Positions 12,001 to 27,000 of a stretch of 64,000 nucleotides of DNA are shown piece by piece. The stretch spans positions 30,596-94,595 of the forward strand of contig JAFIGC010000004.1 of assembly GCA_020831635.1 (NCBI GenBank), written 5' to 3'. A program made the position numbers and the translations under genes. The notes beneath the pieces are model-generated. The model saw only the letters and a program-made list of their open reading frames with translations. It had not been told where the DNA came from and searched no databases. The stretch comes from Verrucomicrobiota bacterium (GTDB lineage: Bacteria; Verrucomicrobiota; Kiritimatiellia; SS1-B-03-39; UBA6053). Within the stretch, counting starts at the first letter, position 1. Each line of letters begins with the position of its first letter.

Positions 12001-15000
12001 TTTCCGTTGTTGTTGGTCAGACGGGTAATGATGTGGCGACCGCCAAGGAGGCCGGGCTCGGTGACGTAATCCACGGAGATGACGTCATCGGCGTTGGTGC
12101 CGCGATAATACCAAACTTTGTCGGTTTCCTGGGCATATTGCTTCCATTCGTCCCCGGCGAGTCCACCATCCATCGTGTCCATGGAGGTGCCGTCGGCGCG
12201 CCAAAGGGTGTTGTTGCCGCCTTGACCGTAGAGGAAATCCAAGCCGGTGCCACCATAAAGGTGGTCGTCAAATTGATTGCCGAGAATACGGTTCAAGCCG
12301 GTATCTTCGATTTCGTAAATGCCGCCGCCGTCATTGTCGCGCAATTCGCCGGTTTCGGCATCGACGTAAATGCCGAATTGGGAAACGAATTGAATGACAT
12401 TGGTTTGGGCGGTGACCGTCAGACGGTCCCCGCTGCTGCCAAAGTGAATGTACTGTTCGAGGCGAACCAGATGGCCGTCGTCCTCCACCCGTGCCAGGGC
12501 GGCATTAAGCAGGTCCACCAATTCGGACAACGTGGTTTCCTCGTGGGTATCTTCGGCCCTGACAATCAATTCGTAGGCACGTCCGGCATTGAGGCGGATG
12601 GTGAATTGGGCGTCGCCGCTGAGTTCCCCGAAGACTTTGCCCAGGTCTTCGTCCTCGGTGATGTCCAGATCTGCGGTGGCCAGTTCGCCTCGACCCGTCA
12701 TATTGGGCACGAAGTTGAGTTCCTGGTTGGCGGGATCGCCCGCGCCCACGTCGATTTGCAGCAAGGTGCCGGCGGTTTGCAGCACAATGCGGTTGCCCTC
12801 GCGCACCGCTTCCACCACCAAAGCGAGGTTGGCGTGGGTTCCGTCGTGGAAGGTGGCGTCGGCAATGGCCTCATTGATGTCGTCAACCAGCATATCGAGG
12901 GTGAGGTTGGCACGGGAACGCGTGAAGGGCACCAAGATATCCACGGGACGGCCTTCGGACCCTACGACCAAGGTGAAATGCATGTCCCCGGCGAGATTTC
13001 CGGTCAACGGGGCGTCCGCCTCTCCGATGATGCGCAGGATGTCGCTGCGGTCCACCACTTGGAGTTGGTCGATTTTACTGCGGAGGAGCAAGTCGAACGT
13101 TCCGTTGTCTTCATCAAGTAACGCGGAGAATTCCAAGAAGGAACCCAGGCGCAGCAGGTTGCCTTCGGGGGTGATGACTTCGTTCAGGGCACGGTTCAAA
13201 ATATTGACCAAATCAAAGATATTGGCATCGGACTCCAGCACTTCAAACGCATCGCGGAAGAAGCTGACGGTGATGGGCGAGCCCCCTGCAATTGAAACCT
13301 GGAATTTGATTTCATCGGGCAAGCTGTCAATGACATCGAGATCGGGGATGCCAAGATTGATGGAGGGGCGACCGGTCACTTCGGTGGTGGAGGGAAGGCC
13401 GAACAGGTCTCTGACGCCAGCGTGCTCGGCGGCGATGCCCACCTCGGTGCCGCGGGTGGTAAAGGTGAGACGGTCCCCTTCCCTGCCGACAGTCATGACA
13501 AGGGAGAGATCGACGATGCGACCGTCCACAAGACGTCCCATGCGCAAGGCGTCCTGAATATTGACGATCAGATCGGAGATGCTTTCATTTTCCAAAGTAT
13601 TTTCGGCGCGCACCAACACTTCGATGGGATTGTTCTCCGAACCGATGAAGAACGCGAAACGCGCGTCGTTTTGCAGACGTCCGGTGGGCGGCAAATCGTC
13701 GGTGCCAACCAAACGCAGGGTATCGGCGCCTTCGCTGAAGTTGGTCACGAAGAGGGGATCTTGAACGGGCAGATGCAATTCGGGCTGGGCGGGGAGGACG
13801 ACCCGGGTTTCCCCATCCACGAAATGCAATTGGGCGATGGAGGGGTCGTTGGGACCGCCGCGGTTGGGATCATCCGACCAGGCAAAGAGGAAGTTGGGGC
13901 CTTTGCCGCCGATGATATCGTCGTTGCCCTGGCCGCCATAGATGATGTTGACATCGTCGGGCGATCCTTCGGCGGGTCCGTCGCCCCAGAGTTGGTCGTC
14001 ACCGCCGAAGCCGTAAATGATATCAGAGCCGAAGCCGCCGAAGATTTGGTCGCGTCCATTGGAACCGAAGATGATGTCGTCGCCGGGCCCGCCGTCAATG
14101 ACCGAGACAAAGTCGCGACTGCGTTCGATGAGTTGGGACACGTCGAGGGCATTGCGTCCTTGGGCAAAGCCAAGGATGTCGTCGCCGCCCAAGCCGCTGA
14201 TGCGGATTTGTTCGACCAAGGGCATCCCCTCGTCATCCCGCCAAGTGGAAAGGATGGTGCGACGGGCCGGGGCGCCGTCCGGTGCTTCGGGATGCTTGAA
14301 GAATCGTATGGGCAGATTGTCCTCGTCCATCCAGTTGTTGAGAATATCCATGGGATCGACGAGGCGCATGTCCACGCCTTCCTTGGGCAGCCAGATGGAG
14401 AGATCCACCACCATTTGGCCGACGCCGAGTTGATTTTCCTCGAAGCCAAGTTCATTCAATCCATTGACACCGGTGAGGCCGCCGGTGAAGTCACTGAGGC
14501 TCAAGGTGGCGTATTCCCCGAAGTCCCGGGTGACGAAGGCAATGGTTTGCCCGCGTTCCACGACTTCAATCATACCCGCCAAATTGCTTTGATTGATGGC
14601 TTCCTGCATTTCCGCGACCAAGATGGAGAGGGGACCATTCGCCTGGACGGAAATCTTGTCCGTGAAGACGGGCGCGTTTTCATTGTACTGCAAGGTGAGC
14701 CGGAAATCCTGCTTGAAGGCGTAATTGTCCACGGTCACGGCGCTGGGATTGCTGCTCAGTAGGGCGGTTTCCCCGGAAATGATGATGAAATCATTGAAAT
14801 CCGTGCCTTCCACGAGCAGAATGTCGGTGGCATTGTCGTCCAGGACATCGTTTTCGAACTGGTTGCCGAAGAAGCCGTCGATGACATTGCCATACACTTG
14901 GTAGTACCAGCGGGTATCGAGCACGAGGATGTCCACGCCGGTTCCGCCGTAGAGGGTATCGAGACCGTCGCCGCCTTCGAGCCAGTCGCTGCCGCCGCCG

Positions 15001-18000
15001 CCCCAGAGGACGTCGTTGCCTCCGCCGCCGTGAAGCACATCGTCGCCGGGACCGCCCACCAACAGATTGGGGCCACCCACCTCGAATGGGCCTTCTCCGG
15101 GACCACGCTCATTAAAGGCGTAGTTCGGTCCAATCAGGCTGGAGCCGCCGAGGAAGTTGTTCCCGCCCACGCCGAAGAGGCGATCTTGGCGGATGTTGCC
15201 GTAAATTTGGTCGTTGCCGGTGCCGCCGCGCAAATCGGTGCCGAAGTAATTCCACTGATCTTCGTTGTCCGTGGGGGCCCAGCCATAGATCTCGTTTTGA
15301 CCGGCCACGCCATGAACCCGTTGACCCAATTGCGAGCTGGGTCCGTCGCCATGATCGGAGAATTCCACGTGTGTGGGGCCACGATAATAGGCGTAGGCAT
15401 GGAAGGGTGCGTTCGGCTGGTTGATCAAGGCTTCCTGCACGTCGGCGGCGTTACTGATGCCGAGTTCAATCCAAATGTTCAAGTAGGGCTGGTCCGCGTG
15501 TGCATCGAAATCGATGGTGACGCCACTGCCGTCGGAGCCTCGATCAATGAAACGGATCTCCCAACCGTCAAATGCGGACAGCGCTTCGATGGAGCGGAGT
15601 TCGATGTCGTTGTTGCCGCCCACGAAGTTGAAGACACTGTGGAAGAAGCCGTTGCCGGGATTCACTTCTTTGCGTGTGGATTTTTGGGAAATGGCGTTGT
15701 AGGTGATGCCGTCGATTAGGATGGTTTCCACGGTGTGTCCACCGAAGGTCAACACATCACTGGCGCCCCCGTCGGGGAAGATGCGGTCGTCTCCGCGTCC
15801 ACCGTAAATCTGGTCGCGTCCGGTGTAGAATCCGCGGTAGATGAAGTATTCGAAGGGTTGGGCGGGGGTTCCGGGCTGTCCAACGCGCATGGAGGGATCG
15901 ATGGCATCAAAGCTGTTGAGGAAGGGGAAGTCGCCGCGGATGACGCTGCCGTTGTCGCCACTGCGGATCACGTCGTCCCCGCCGCCGCCGGTGACGATGT
16001 TGCTGCCGGCGCCGCTGTTGATGTAGTCGTTGCCGGGGCCGCCGTCGATGTCGTCATTTCCGCCGCCGCCGAAGATGATGTCGTCCCCGTACCCCCCGCG
16101 GAGGACGTTGTTGCCATCGCCGACAAATCCTTCCAAGTGTTGTCCGTTCACGGCGATGGGCGTGATCAGAGGCGGATTGTATCCGGTGGGGTTTTCGGCT
16201 TCAAGGGTCTGCCAATTCGGGGGCAATTCGAATTTTTCTTCCACGGATTCGCCGTCAAGCACGCGCAGGTTTCTCCAAGGAATTTGCGGGTCGCCGCCCC
16301 AAAGGATGTCATTGCCGCCATCCCCCCAGATGTGGTCGTTTCCGGTGCCGCCGATGAGCAGGTCATCTCCGGGACCGCCCATGAGGATGTCGTTGCCGGG
16401 TCCGCCGAAGATGAGGTCGTTGCCGCCGGAACCGGTATGGGTGGAGCGAATCATTTCCACCATGTATTCGCCGTTGACGGGGCGGATGCGCCCATTGTCT
16501 CCGATGATGATGTCGTCACCGGGACCGCCATCGAGCACGTCGTTTCCGTAGCCACCGAAGATGATGTTGTTTCCGGAGTTGCCCACGCCCCAGTTGATCA
16601 CGTTATCACCGCCCAAATTGGGATAATCCACCACGCCTTCGGCTTCGGGCATGCCCGCGACCAGGGCATCCTTGAAGAGGCCGCTGAGTCCGGCATATCC
16701 GACGAAGGCGCGGGTTTCGAGTTCGTTGTTGTGTTCGCGGGTGGTCAACAACAACAAGCTTCCGGTCAGAGTACGTTCCAAATAACCGTTGTCGCCAAAG
16801 ATGATGTCGTCGAATGTGGCCAATGAATCGGCGGGGCTGCTGTAAATGATATCGCCATGGGCGGCGAACCCGCCGTCGCGGGTGACATAGCCGTTCTCAT
16901 CGGTGGTGCGCACCATGCCTTCGAAGAAGTGGCGCCCCTGGGATTGGCCTTGGCCGCCGGAACCACCGATGATAATGTCATTGCCTTCGCCGCCAAAGAT
17001 CGTGTCCAAGCCGCCATAGGTGGGATAGAGCGAGAAGATGTCGTTGTCGCGGGCGCTTTCCCGGTAGAAAATCACGGCACCATGGCTGCCGAAGATGATA
17101 TCGTCGCCGGCGCCGCCGTCAATCCAGTCATCCCCCACCCCGCCGATGATCACATCGTTGCCGATGTTGCCATGGATGGTGTTGTTGCCGCCCGCATGGG
17201 GGTGCACGGAGTGAACCATGGAAAGTTTGTTGAAGCGATTGCGCTCGAAGAAGGCCATGTCGCCGGCAATCACACTGTTGCCGGGGCCAACGGAAATCCA
17301 GTCGTCGCCGGGACCACCGGAGATGATGTTGTCCCCGGTGCCGCCTTCGATGCGGTCATTGCCACCGTGGTCGGGGTCGGTGGAAATGGCGTTGGCCATC
17401 AGGATGCGTTCGTTGGGCACCCTGATGTCCTGGGAGACGTTGCGATAGACGGTGAAGTCGATCAGGCCCCAGTCGCCGAAGATCAGGTCGCGGCCATCGT
17501 CCATGGTGCCGCCGCGAATCCAGTCGTCGCCATTGCCGCCCATGATGATGTCGCTGCCCATGTTGCCAAAGAGGTCGATGAGATCGTTGCCACCGTATTC
17601 CGGGTCCCTGGAACGAATGCGCAGCACGTTGTCATTGGCGTCCCGCTCGATATAGCCGCCGTCTCCCAGCAGGATGTCATTGCCGCGTCCACCGCTGATG
17701 ATGTCGCCGCCGCGGTGCAGGAGGGCTTGACCCGTCGTATTGGAGGTGGGCGCGGCGGGCAGGTCCATGCCCACCCAATTCGGGACCGTCAGAATCAGGT
17801 TGTCGCCATTCACATGGCTGACGCGGAAGAGCCCCTCTTTGGCGGAACCGCTTTGGAAGCTGACGTAAACGACCATGCCCACGGCCATGCCGTGTCCGGG
17901 CGCGGTCAAGGTCAGTACGCCGTTTTCGACTTTGTAGGTGCCGTTGAGGTTGGCGATGCTCATGTCGCCATTGCCGCCGGTGCCGCCGATGATAATGTCG

Positions 18001-21000
18001 TTTCCAGGTCCACCGATGAGCACGTCGCGTCCGCCCCACTGCGGGTGCGTGGTCCAAATGTCGTTGGCTTGCTCGGAACCGTCTCCGCGCACCACGACGG
18101 CGTTGTCACCGATAATCAGATTGGGCAGGGATTCCCAACCGCCGTGTATGATGTCGTCCCCAGTCCCGCCGATGAGAATGTTGCTGCCGCGGCTGGCGGT
18201 GGGCTGGAAGCCTTCGGCGACGTTGATGCGGTCGTTACTGCCCCATTCGGGATCGATGGTTTCGATGCGCAACACCTTGAGGTCGGAATTGCGGGTGATT
18301 CGCGCGTTGGCGCCGACGATGATGTCATCGCCCCGGTCGCCGTTGAGGACGTTGCCGCGGTTGTGGACGTTGTCCGTCCGGAAATCGTGCATGGCGCCCC
18401 CGACGATGATGTCGTCGCCATTGCCGCCGTGAATAACGTCTTCGCCCCCGAATTCGGGATCAGTTGACCAGAGGTCCCAGGCTTGGGGCGAGCCATCCGC
18501 GAAGACGGCCACGCCATTGTCCCCGAAGAGCACGTCATTGCCGGCGCCGCCGTAAATCACATCGTCCCCGGTGCCGCCAAATACGTAGTTGAGACCGTTG
18601 GACCCGGCGTAAATGGTGTCGTTGCCGCCATGCACGTCGTTTTCTTCGGTGATCATGCGCAGCAATTGATAGCTGGAATTGCGCAGGAAACGTCCATTGT
18701 CTCCAATGATATAGTCGTTGCCGGAGCCGCCGTGCAGGGTGTCATTGCCGCCGCCGCCGAGAATCAAGTCGGTGCCGTTGCCGCTGCGAATGGTGTCGTG
18801 ACCGTAGGCGCCGTGGTAGTGGGTGAAGACGTTGTAATTGGCGTTCTCGCCATCCCATTTAAAGCCGCGGCCCACCACCCCGTGATCCCCGAAGAGAATG
18901 TCATCGCCGTTTCCGGTGGTGATGTCGTCGTTGCCTTCGCCGCCGAAGATCACGTTGTCGCCGGAAGTTGCGGTGATGACGTTGCCGGTGCCGTGGTCGG
19001 TGGCCCGAACAAAACCATCGCCCGACCACACTTCGCCGGAAACCATGCCGGTGATCTCGCCATTGTCGAACATGACCCGTCCCTGATCGCCGAAGACGAC
19101 GTCATGGCCGGCGCCAATGTTGATGGTGTCGGACCCGTGTCCTCCAATGGCGATGTCGTCCCCGGAACCGCCGGTGATGGTGTCGTTGCCGCCGTGTTCA
19201 GGAGCGATGCCTGCGAGCATGGTCAAATTACCGGGATCGGCAAAGCTTGTGGCCGTGGTTTCAAAGCGGACATTGTCCCCGACAAAGACATTGCGACCGG
19301 ACGGGCTGGAAAGGATGTCGTTACCAAAGCCGCCGACGAGAATGTCGTCCCCGGAACCGGAGGTCAGGGTGTTGGTGCCGCCGCGCCCGGTATCGATGGA
19401 TTGATACACGCCGATCCGAACGTCGGCGCTGTCACCGAAGAGAATGTTGTCGCCTTCGCCGCCATCAATGGTGTCGTTGCCAAGCCCCCCGATAATGATG
19501 GCATTGCCACTGCCGCCGTGGGCGGTGTCATTGCCGGCATGAACGTCGTTGACCAAGCTGGTGGCCCGAATCGCTTCATGCGCGTCATTGCGCTGGACTT
19601 CGCCATTATCCAGCATCAGAAGGTTTTGTCCGCCGCCAGCGGTCACATGGTCATCTCCGGAACCGGCAATGACGATGTTGTTGCCTTCGCCGGTGCTGAT
19701 GGTGTCGTTTCCACCGTGGGCGGTATCGGTGGAACCAAGGCTGTTCCCGTAGCTGCCGCCAAAGTTGATGAAGCCGTTGTCGCCGATGATGACGTCATTG
19801 TCGGGCCCACCGGTAATGGTGTCGTTGCCCACACCGCCAATCACGGCGTTGTCATTGGAACCCACGTCGATGGTGTTGTGGCCGCCGAGGGAAGGATCGA
19901 TGGATTCGAGGCGTTCGACGACGGAGGTCGAGGCGCGCCGCACCCTGCCGGAGTTGCCGACAATAAAGTCGCGGCCTTCGCCACCGGTGATGGTGTCGTT
20001 GCCAAAGCCGCCGAAGACCACGTCCACGCCGGAACCGGTTTGAATGGTGTCGTTGCCGCCGGTGCTCGGGTCGGTGGTCCAGGCGTCCCAAGCTTCTGAG
20101 CTGCCGTCGCCCAGCACCGCGACCCCGTGGTCACCGAAGATCACGTTGTTGCCTTCTTCGACGGTGATATTGTCGTCCCCCGGTCCGCCGAAGATAATGT
20201 TGTCGCCGCCACCCCCGGAAATGGTGTCGTTGCCGCCATTGGCCGTATCCACGGTGGCGGCGCGCCTGACCGCGCCGTCCACCAACACCGCCGAACCGTG
20301 GTCGCCGAAGATGACATCGTTGCCGGTACCGCCGGTGATGGTGTCGTTGCCGAATCCGCCGACGATCAGGTTGACCCCGGCGATGCCTTTGATGATGTCA
20401 TTGCCTCCGAAGGTGTGGTGGGTGGTTTGGAAGCTGTTCAGACGACCCGCGGCGTGGCTGAGATTCAGGGTGGCGTTGTCGCCGAAAATGTAGTCATTGC
20501 CATGGCCACCGGTGAGTTCGTCATCGCCACCGCCGCCGATGATGAAGTTGTTCCCGGCATCCTCGGGGTCATTTTCCACGGTGATGGTGTCATTGCCACT
20601 GACGTTGGCGAGGCTCACGACTTGGCTGGCAAGATTGTTGGAGGTCAAGTGGATTTGGGCGTTGTCGCCAATCAACACGTTGTTGCCGGATTCCCCGGTG
20701 AGAAGATCGTTGCCCGCGCCACCCACGAGGATGTTGTGACCGCCGCCGGAGGAGATTTCATCGTCCCCGCCGATGGTGGAATCCACATACAGAATGCCTC
20801 CACTGATGCGGCCCAAGTCGCCCACGAGGATGTCATTGCCGGGTCCACCGATGATTTCGTCGTCTCCGGCGCCACCAAAGACGATGTTGTTGCCACCCAA
20901 GGATACGTCAATGGTGTTGTTGCCGCCGGGGGCGTTGAGGGTGGCCACGGTGCCGACCTGGCCTTTGTCGCCATAGATCACGTCATTGCCTTTGCCGCCG

Positions 21001-24000
21001 TAAATGGTGTTGCTTCCCCCGCCACCCATGATCCAGTTGTCACCGTCGGTGCCGTAAATGGTATCGTCGTCCACGCCACCATAAATGATATCATTCCCGA
21101 TGCCGCCGCGGATGATATTGTTTCCTGCGTTGCCGTAAATGGTGTTGTTGCCTTCTTTCCCCCAGATTTTGTCATTTCCGGAGCCGCCATGTATGATGTC
21201 GTTTCCGGTACCGCCGCGCAACTCATTGTTGCCCGCGGTGCCATATATAATGTTGTTGCCTGCGGTGCCCCAAATCTTGTCGTTGCCCTCGCCGCCGTGA
21301 ATCTCGTCGTTACCTTTACCGCCGTGGATCACGTTGTCTCCACCGTCCGCGTAAATGACGTTGGTGCCGGAACTGGTTTGGGCGAGCACTTCGTCGTCGC
21401 CCTCGCCCACGGAGACGATGTTGGTGCCGCCGAAGATATGGATCAGATCGTTGCCGCCTCCAGTATAGATTTCGTTCTCGCCCCCGTGGAGGGTCACGGT
21501 GACATTTTCATCCCCGCCATACACCAAACGGTTCGTTCCACCGTCAAAAGAAGCGTTCACCGAGGCGGTCACCTCTTCGTCGATGTACAGGAAGTCATTG
21601 CCATCGCCCATATGGGCTACGATGTTGGTGATCCCGGTGAAGGACTGCTCAAAACCCCAGGCACGGACAATGGTTTTGCCATTCTCTTCGTAAATCCCGT
21701 ATTCTTCGTTCACGAGATTCTTGAATTCTCCGCCGCGCAAGTGGGCGCGTTCGCCCACGTTCAAGTAAAGGGTGCTGCCCGATTTGGTGGCCAGTGTCGG
21801 CGGGGGTCCCCAGTTCCAAGAAATACTACCGCGCATGCTGATGGGACCCACTTTGATGGTGAGACGAGCTTCCGCTTTGACGGCGGTAATGGTGATGCCG
21901 GCGCTAATGCTGGCCAGATTCACCCGGAAGCGAATGATTCCAATCTTAATGGAAATCCGAACCCCACCCCAAAGCTCGGCGGAAAATCCATTGTGGCTGA
22001 AGTTCACGGAAACACCGCCATAGACCTGGAAGGGACCCAGTGGGATGGTGAACTCGGCGGTGCCGGTGACGCTGAAGGTGCCGTCGGATCGGAACCACCC
22101 GTTCACGCCGACGGAGAAGACATTGAAGATATTCAGGGAAAGTTGGTCGATGCGGAACTCGAAGATGCCGTTCTCAAAGCGAAGCGTCATGTCGCCCACG
22201 CCTTTGAACAAGAGGAGCGCCACTTCGGCCCGCACACGGACCAAGAAACTGTTGGCGGCCACGGTACGGTCCAAAAGCGTGCGGGCTTGGTTGCTGGTGT
22301 TGATGTTCAGCGTAAAGGTTCCCTCGACATTCAACGGCCCCAGCCCCATGCTGGCATTGATGTCAATGAGCAGCACCAGATGGCCGGAGTTGGTGATGAT
22401 GGCGCCACCGACAACATTCAAACGCCCGAAGGGACCGAAACTGGCACTGGCCTCGATTTCCAACTGCATGCCCTCATCGTCCACCCGAAGTTCAACGCGA
22501 CCATCGATATTAATGAACCCGGCCACGGAGATTTGACCCGCCACGAGCAGGTAGAAGGAATTGGCAGTCAAGGTTTCCGTGGTGAAGTTACCCGTTGGAA
22601 CCCCCGTATCGGGATCAATTTCCATGACCTTGACTTCTTGCCCCTCATCGGTCGTATTGAGTTGCAAGGTGACGATTCCGCCAATGGTGAACCCAACTCC
22701 ATCGATAATCGGGGCATTGCCGCTTCCGATTTGCAGGCTGCCATACATTCCGTCATCGGTAATGCCCAGTGTGCCCACGGCTCCCAAGGGATTGATCAAG
22801 GGCATGATGAGAATGGCGGCCACATCGAGTTTGAATTCATCCGGGGTAATCACCAAACCGAGCATCCCTTCCAAACGCAAGGCGCCGTCAAACAGATCCA
22901 AATGCCCTTCAATCGCCAGTTGGAAGATGGTGTTGCCGGGCACGGAGATGTTGCCACGCACATACTCCTCGCTACCGGTATTGATTTGCACCAAAGCGCT
23001 GCCGGCAATTTCAATTGGCCCGATTTCAATTTCTACACTCACTTGAATCCCCATGGCCAAGACCACGCCATTGGGGGTGTTCAAAATGGAGAAGGCCCCT
23101 TCCACGTCCATCTCCGTAAAGCCAATGTCCATGCGCATGCGCATGTAGGCATCAAAGCCTGCGGGGCCAATGATCAGTTCCAATTCTCCCTCGAACTCAA
23201 TCAAATCCACAACCGTCATCTTGCCTTCGATCATGATGCGAATCGTCCAGGCGTCCAATTCGGTGGTGATCATGTCAATGGACTGCCCATCTTCATCAAA
23301 AGCAAGCGATTGGATCGATTGCGTGGTGGAGGTCAGGTTGACTTCCAAGACGAATTTGCCGGAAATATCCAGGATGCCGGGCGCGCCGAAGCTTGCGGTC
23401 AGGAATAGATTCATGGCTCCAACCACGCCCTGCTGGTTGATGCGCAGGATGCCCAGCGCCCGCATCTCCCCGAGGAAGAAGTCGGCGCCCGCATCGATCA
23501 TAATCTCGATTTCCGTCTCGCTGATCTTCAGATAGAACCGCCCCTGAAGGGTGAGCAGATCGGGTCCGAAAGGAATGCCCAGTTTGGCCAGACCCTGAAC
23601 GTCAATGATGAAGTACATCTGGTCATCGTCAAAGGTCCCGTCCAAGTTGCGGGGGCCGCCGGGAATAATGATTTCATCCTCGCCCACCACATCCCGAATA
23701 AACGACGGCACGCTCACCACCACTTCCTCGCGGAAGGTGTTGAAATAGGACTCGATGGAGCCGGTGATGAAGATGCCGGGCAGATCCAACTTGGCCTGCA
23801 AGACCAGCATGCCCGCGAAACCGGGTAGCGGAACGCCTTCGATCTCGGTCGGTCGGACCACGAACAGGGCCCGGCCACGGGCGGTGAGCAGTTCATTTCC
23901 CTCCGGTCCAATGAAAATGCGGCCATCCACCAGGAATTCAAAGCTCTGGGTGTTGACCAACAGCGAGAAAGCGCCGGAGGCGTAGAACAGGGTGGTATCG

Positions 24001-27000
24001 CCGAACTCAAACTCCGCCCGGACATATCCGGCGATGAGCAGGGACTTGGGCATCAAAGTGAATTCTTGGGTTTCCCCGCGAATGACCAGGCGAATGTCTT
24101 CGGGCGCCTCGGGATTCTCGATGTCCGTGAAATCCATCATTTGCACGAAGAACTGCTGGGCGTTGTCCAGATCATCGATCCGCCAGAGACTGCCTTGCAC
24201 GGTGGTCCAGACGTTCACGGTATTGCCCAGGGTGATGCCCGCGTCTTGCAACAGGGACAGGATCTGTGCGGGAACCTCGCCGTTGCCCAAGGCGGCGGCC
24301 ACGGAACCGCTGTAGGACATCTCCGCCTGGCCACCGCCCAAGAGTTGCAAGATGTCCCCGGGAATGCCTTCCAAGGTCAGGGTCTCGATTTTCTCCGTGC
24401 GGGTGGTGTTGATCTGGATGGTGCCGGCCATCTTGAAATCAATGCCGATGTTTTGCAGGAAGTCGAAGTTGGATTCCAACTTCATGACCCCCCAAACTTG
24501 CGGCAGGTTCAAATCGTGCGTAAAGGAATTCGAGGGCACCGGCAGACCCAAGTCCGACAACAGTTCCCCGAGCGTCACCGAATCGGCCCCGCCGGCGGAG
24601 GCGTTCACATACAGGACGCCCGCGACCGAACCCAAGTTTCCGAGGGCAATGAGTTTGACGGTGCCGCCAAATTCGAGTTTGAACCGCACCCCGGTTCCGG
24701 CCCCCTCGGGATCGTCGATTTCCGTGGCTTCGAATGTCACGAACCCGCGCACGTCGATGATGGGCTCGTCGGTGAACCCGCCCGCATCCAGCAAATACCC
24801 GCCGGACAATTCGATGAAGAAGGTCGGCGCGGGTTTGCGCACGAAGAAACTGGCTTCAAAGGCGGCGGATTCGTTGCCGTTGATGTCGGTCCAGGCGCCT
24901 TCATCCATGCCCAGGGTCACGGTCAGGGTGTCGGCGGTGGAACCGATGTCGATGTTGCCTTCAAAACGGAAACGGAACCGATTGCCTTCCACGTGTTCCA
25001 CCGCCGTGATGGTCAGCCCACTGACCAGATCCCCGTTCAATCGCATTTCCAGCCAAAGATCGGAGGCCTGCACGGAATTCGGATCCACGGCCCCGGCGCC
25101 GTTGTTGCCCACGCCGTTGAGTTCCAACTCGAAGAAGCGTCCGGAACCTTCGTCAAACAATTCGCTGTCGGAATCGTTCAGGTCAAAGTCGTAGAAGTTT
25201 CCGTTTTCAGCCACGTTCACCAACGTGGCCTGCGGACGGGCCAGGGTAAAGCTGACGCTGGTTTCGCGGTTGGTGACCCCGGCGGCATCCAGGAAAGTCC
25301 CTTCCAGGAAGGTAACGGTGACTTCGCCGGGGACCAAATCGCCACTGAAGCTGTAGCGGAAAACATTGCTGCCCGCCAGTGCCCCGGGTTGGGTCGGGGT
25401 GCCGTTCACAATCAGGGAGCTGCCGTCCGAAAGGGTAATGGAAATCTCGGGATCGGCGTCCAAAATGGAATCATGGTCCATGGCCGTGCCCGTGGAAGCC
25501 GAGAAGGAAATGTCAATGTATCCCGCTTCTTCGAATTCCGTCAACCCCACGTTGGAACCGGGGACGATGTCCTCAAGTCTGGCGGTACTGCCGTCCACCA
25601 TGAAACTCAGGTTGTGCTCGGTGTTGCCGACGTTTTTGGAATCCGAGAAAGTGTTTGCGGCAATGGAGACCAAGACTTCACCGGGGACAAAGTCGCCTTC
25701 GACGAAATATCGGAAGGTGCCATTGGCGCGTTTTTCGAATTCACCGGTAAGGGCGGCGGCGGCGGCTCCGGCGCCACCCAAGGTGATGGTGGGCGCGGTT
25801 TCGAAGAGAATCTCGGCTCCGCTGGTGCCCGAGGGCAGGAAGGCAATGTCAAAGTAGCCGCGTTCGTTGAGATCGGACACCCGGATGGACGCGCCGCTGG
25901 CGGGGCTGGCCAAATTGGCGCGGGCACCGCGGATCACCACGGTTTCCTCGGAGGCCGCCGAAGCTTCCGCGGCACCACCGTCTTGCACGATCTGCGACCA
26001 GCTGCCTTCTGCGAACGTCACCGTCAATTCTCCCGGTTCCCAAGCGAACGAACCGTCGGTAATCAAATAACGGAAGCGGTTGACGCCCCGATTTCTCAGT
26101 TTGACCAACAATTCGTCTTGGGTGTCGGCGGTGACCACGAATTCCTGCATCATGCCGCTTTCATCCATGAACATTTCGATGGGCAAGGGGGAGCCGTTCA
26201 GGGAAATGTTGACCACACTGCCGTCGATGGTGCGCAATTCGGCCTCGAATTCATTGCCGGAATCGAGGATCGATCCATAATCAATCAAACGCCCGGACCC
26301 GGCGGTGTAGAACACGTCGATGTACAGACTGCCGTCGTGGTTATTTGCATTCAACGTGCCCACGTCATTCAAATCGCCGGGTTTGGGCAGCAAGAGTGCC
26401 GCGATGGGATCGGTGAAGAGGTCAATGTCGTTGTCTTCGAACACGGGCAGCGGCACCGCGTTGCCGCTTTCATCGCGGAAGCCCATGGCCAAACGCCCGT
26501 GTACAGTGAAGAGGGTGAGTTGATCGGGCAGATCGGCGAGGAAGAGGACGGCGGCGGACCCCTCGGCGATGCGGGAAATGTCCGCGTACATGGTGGCGGA
26601 AGCACTGATGTTGCCACCCAGGAAATTGAGTTTGCCGCGCACCAAAAACTTGCCGTCGGTGCTGATGATCAACTGCACCTCGCCGTTGAACACGAACTGG
26701 GACGCGTACATGGTGTAAATCTGTGCGGAACCTTTGATCAACATCGGCTGGGTAAAGGCCGCCAGAAAACCGCCCAGATTCGGGTTGGCCTGCACCGCAA
26801 CCCATTGGTTCAACACTTGCTGGCGCACGGAGTCCAACCAGGCCCCGGCATCCGAGCCGCCGACTTCTATCTGGAATTCGGGACTGCGCAGTTCGAAAGG
26901 ATCGTCAATGCTGGGCAGCGACTTGAAGAATTCGACTTCTCCCACGAAATTGTTGATGGCCAGTCCGGTGTTGGGCTCCAACAGAATGCCGCCGGGAATG

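Noticed and set aside
15750-21520. The repetitive RTX region as a non-coding satellite or assembly artefact
   Set aside because: Repeats vary in sequence, the reading frame is preserved throughout and they translate to canonical calcium-binding nonapeptides.
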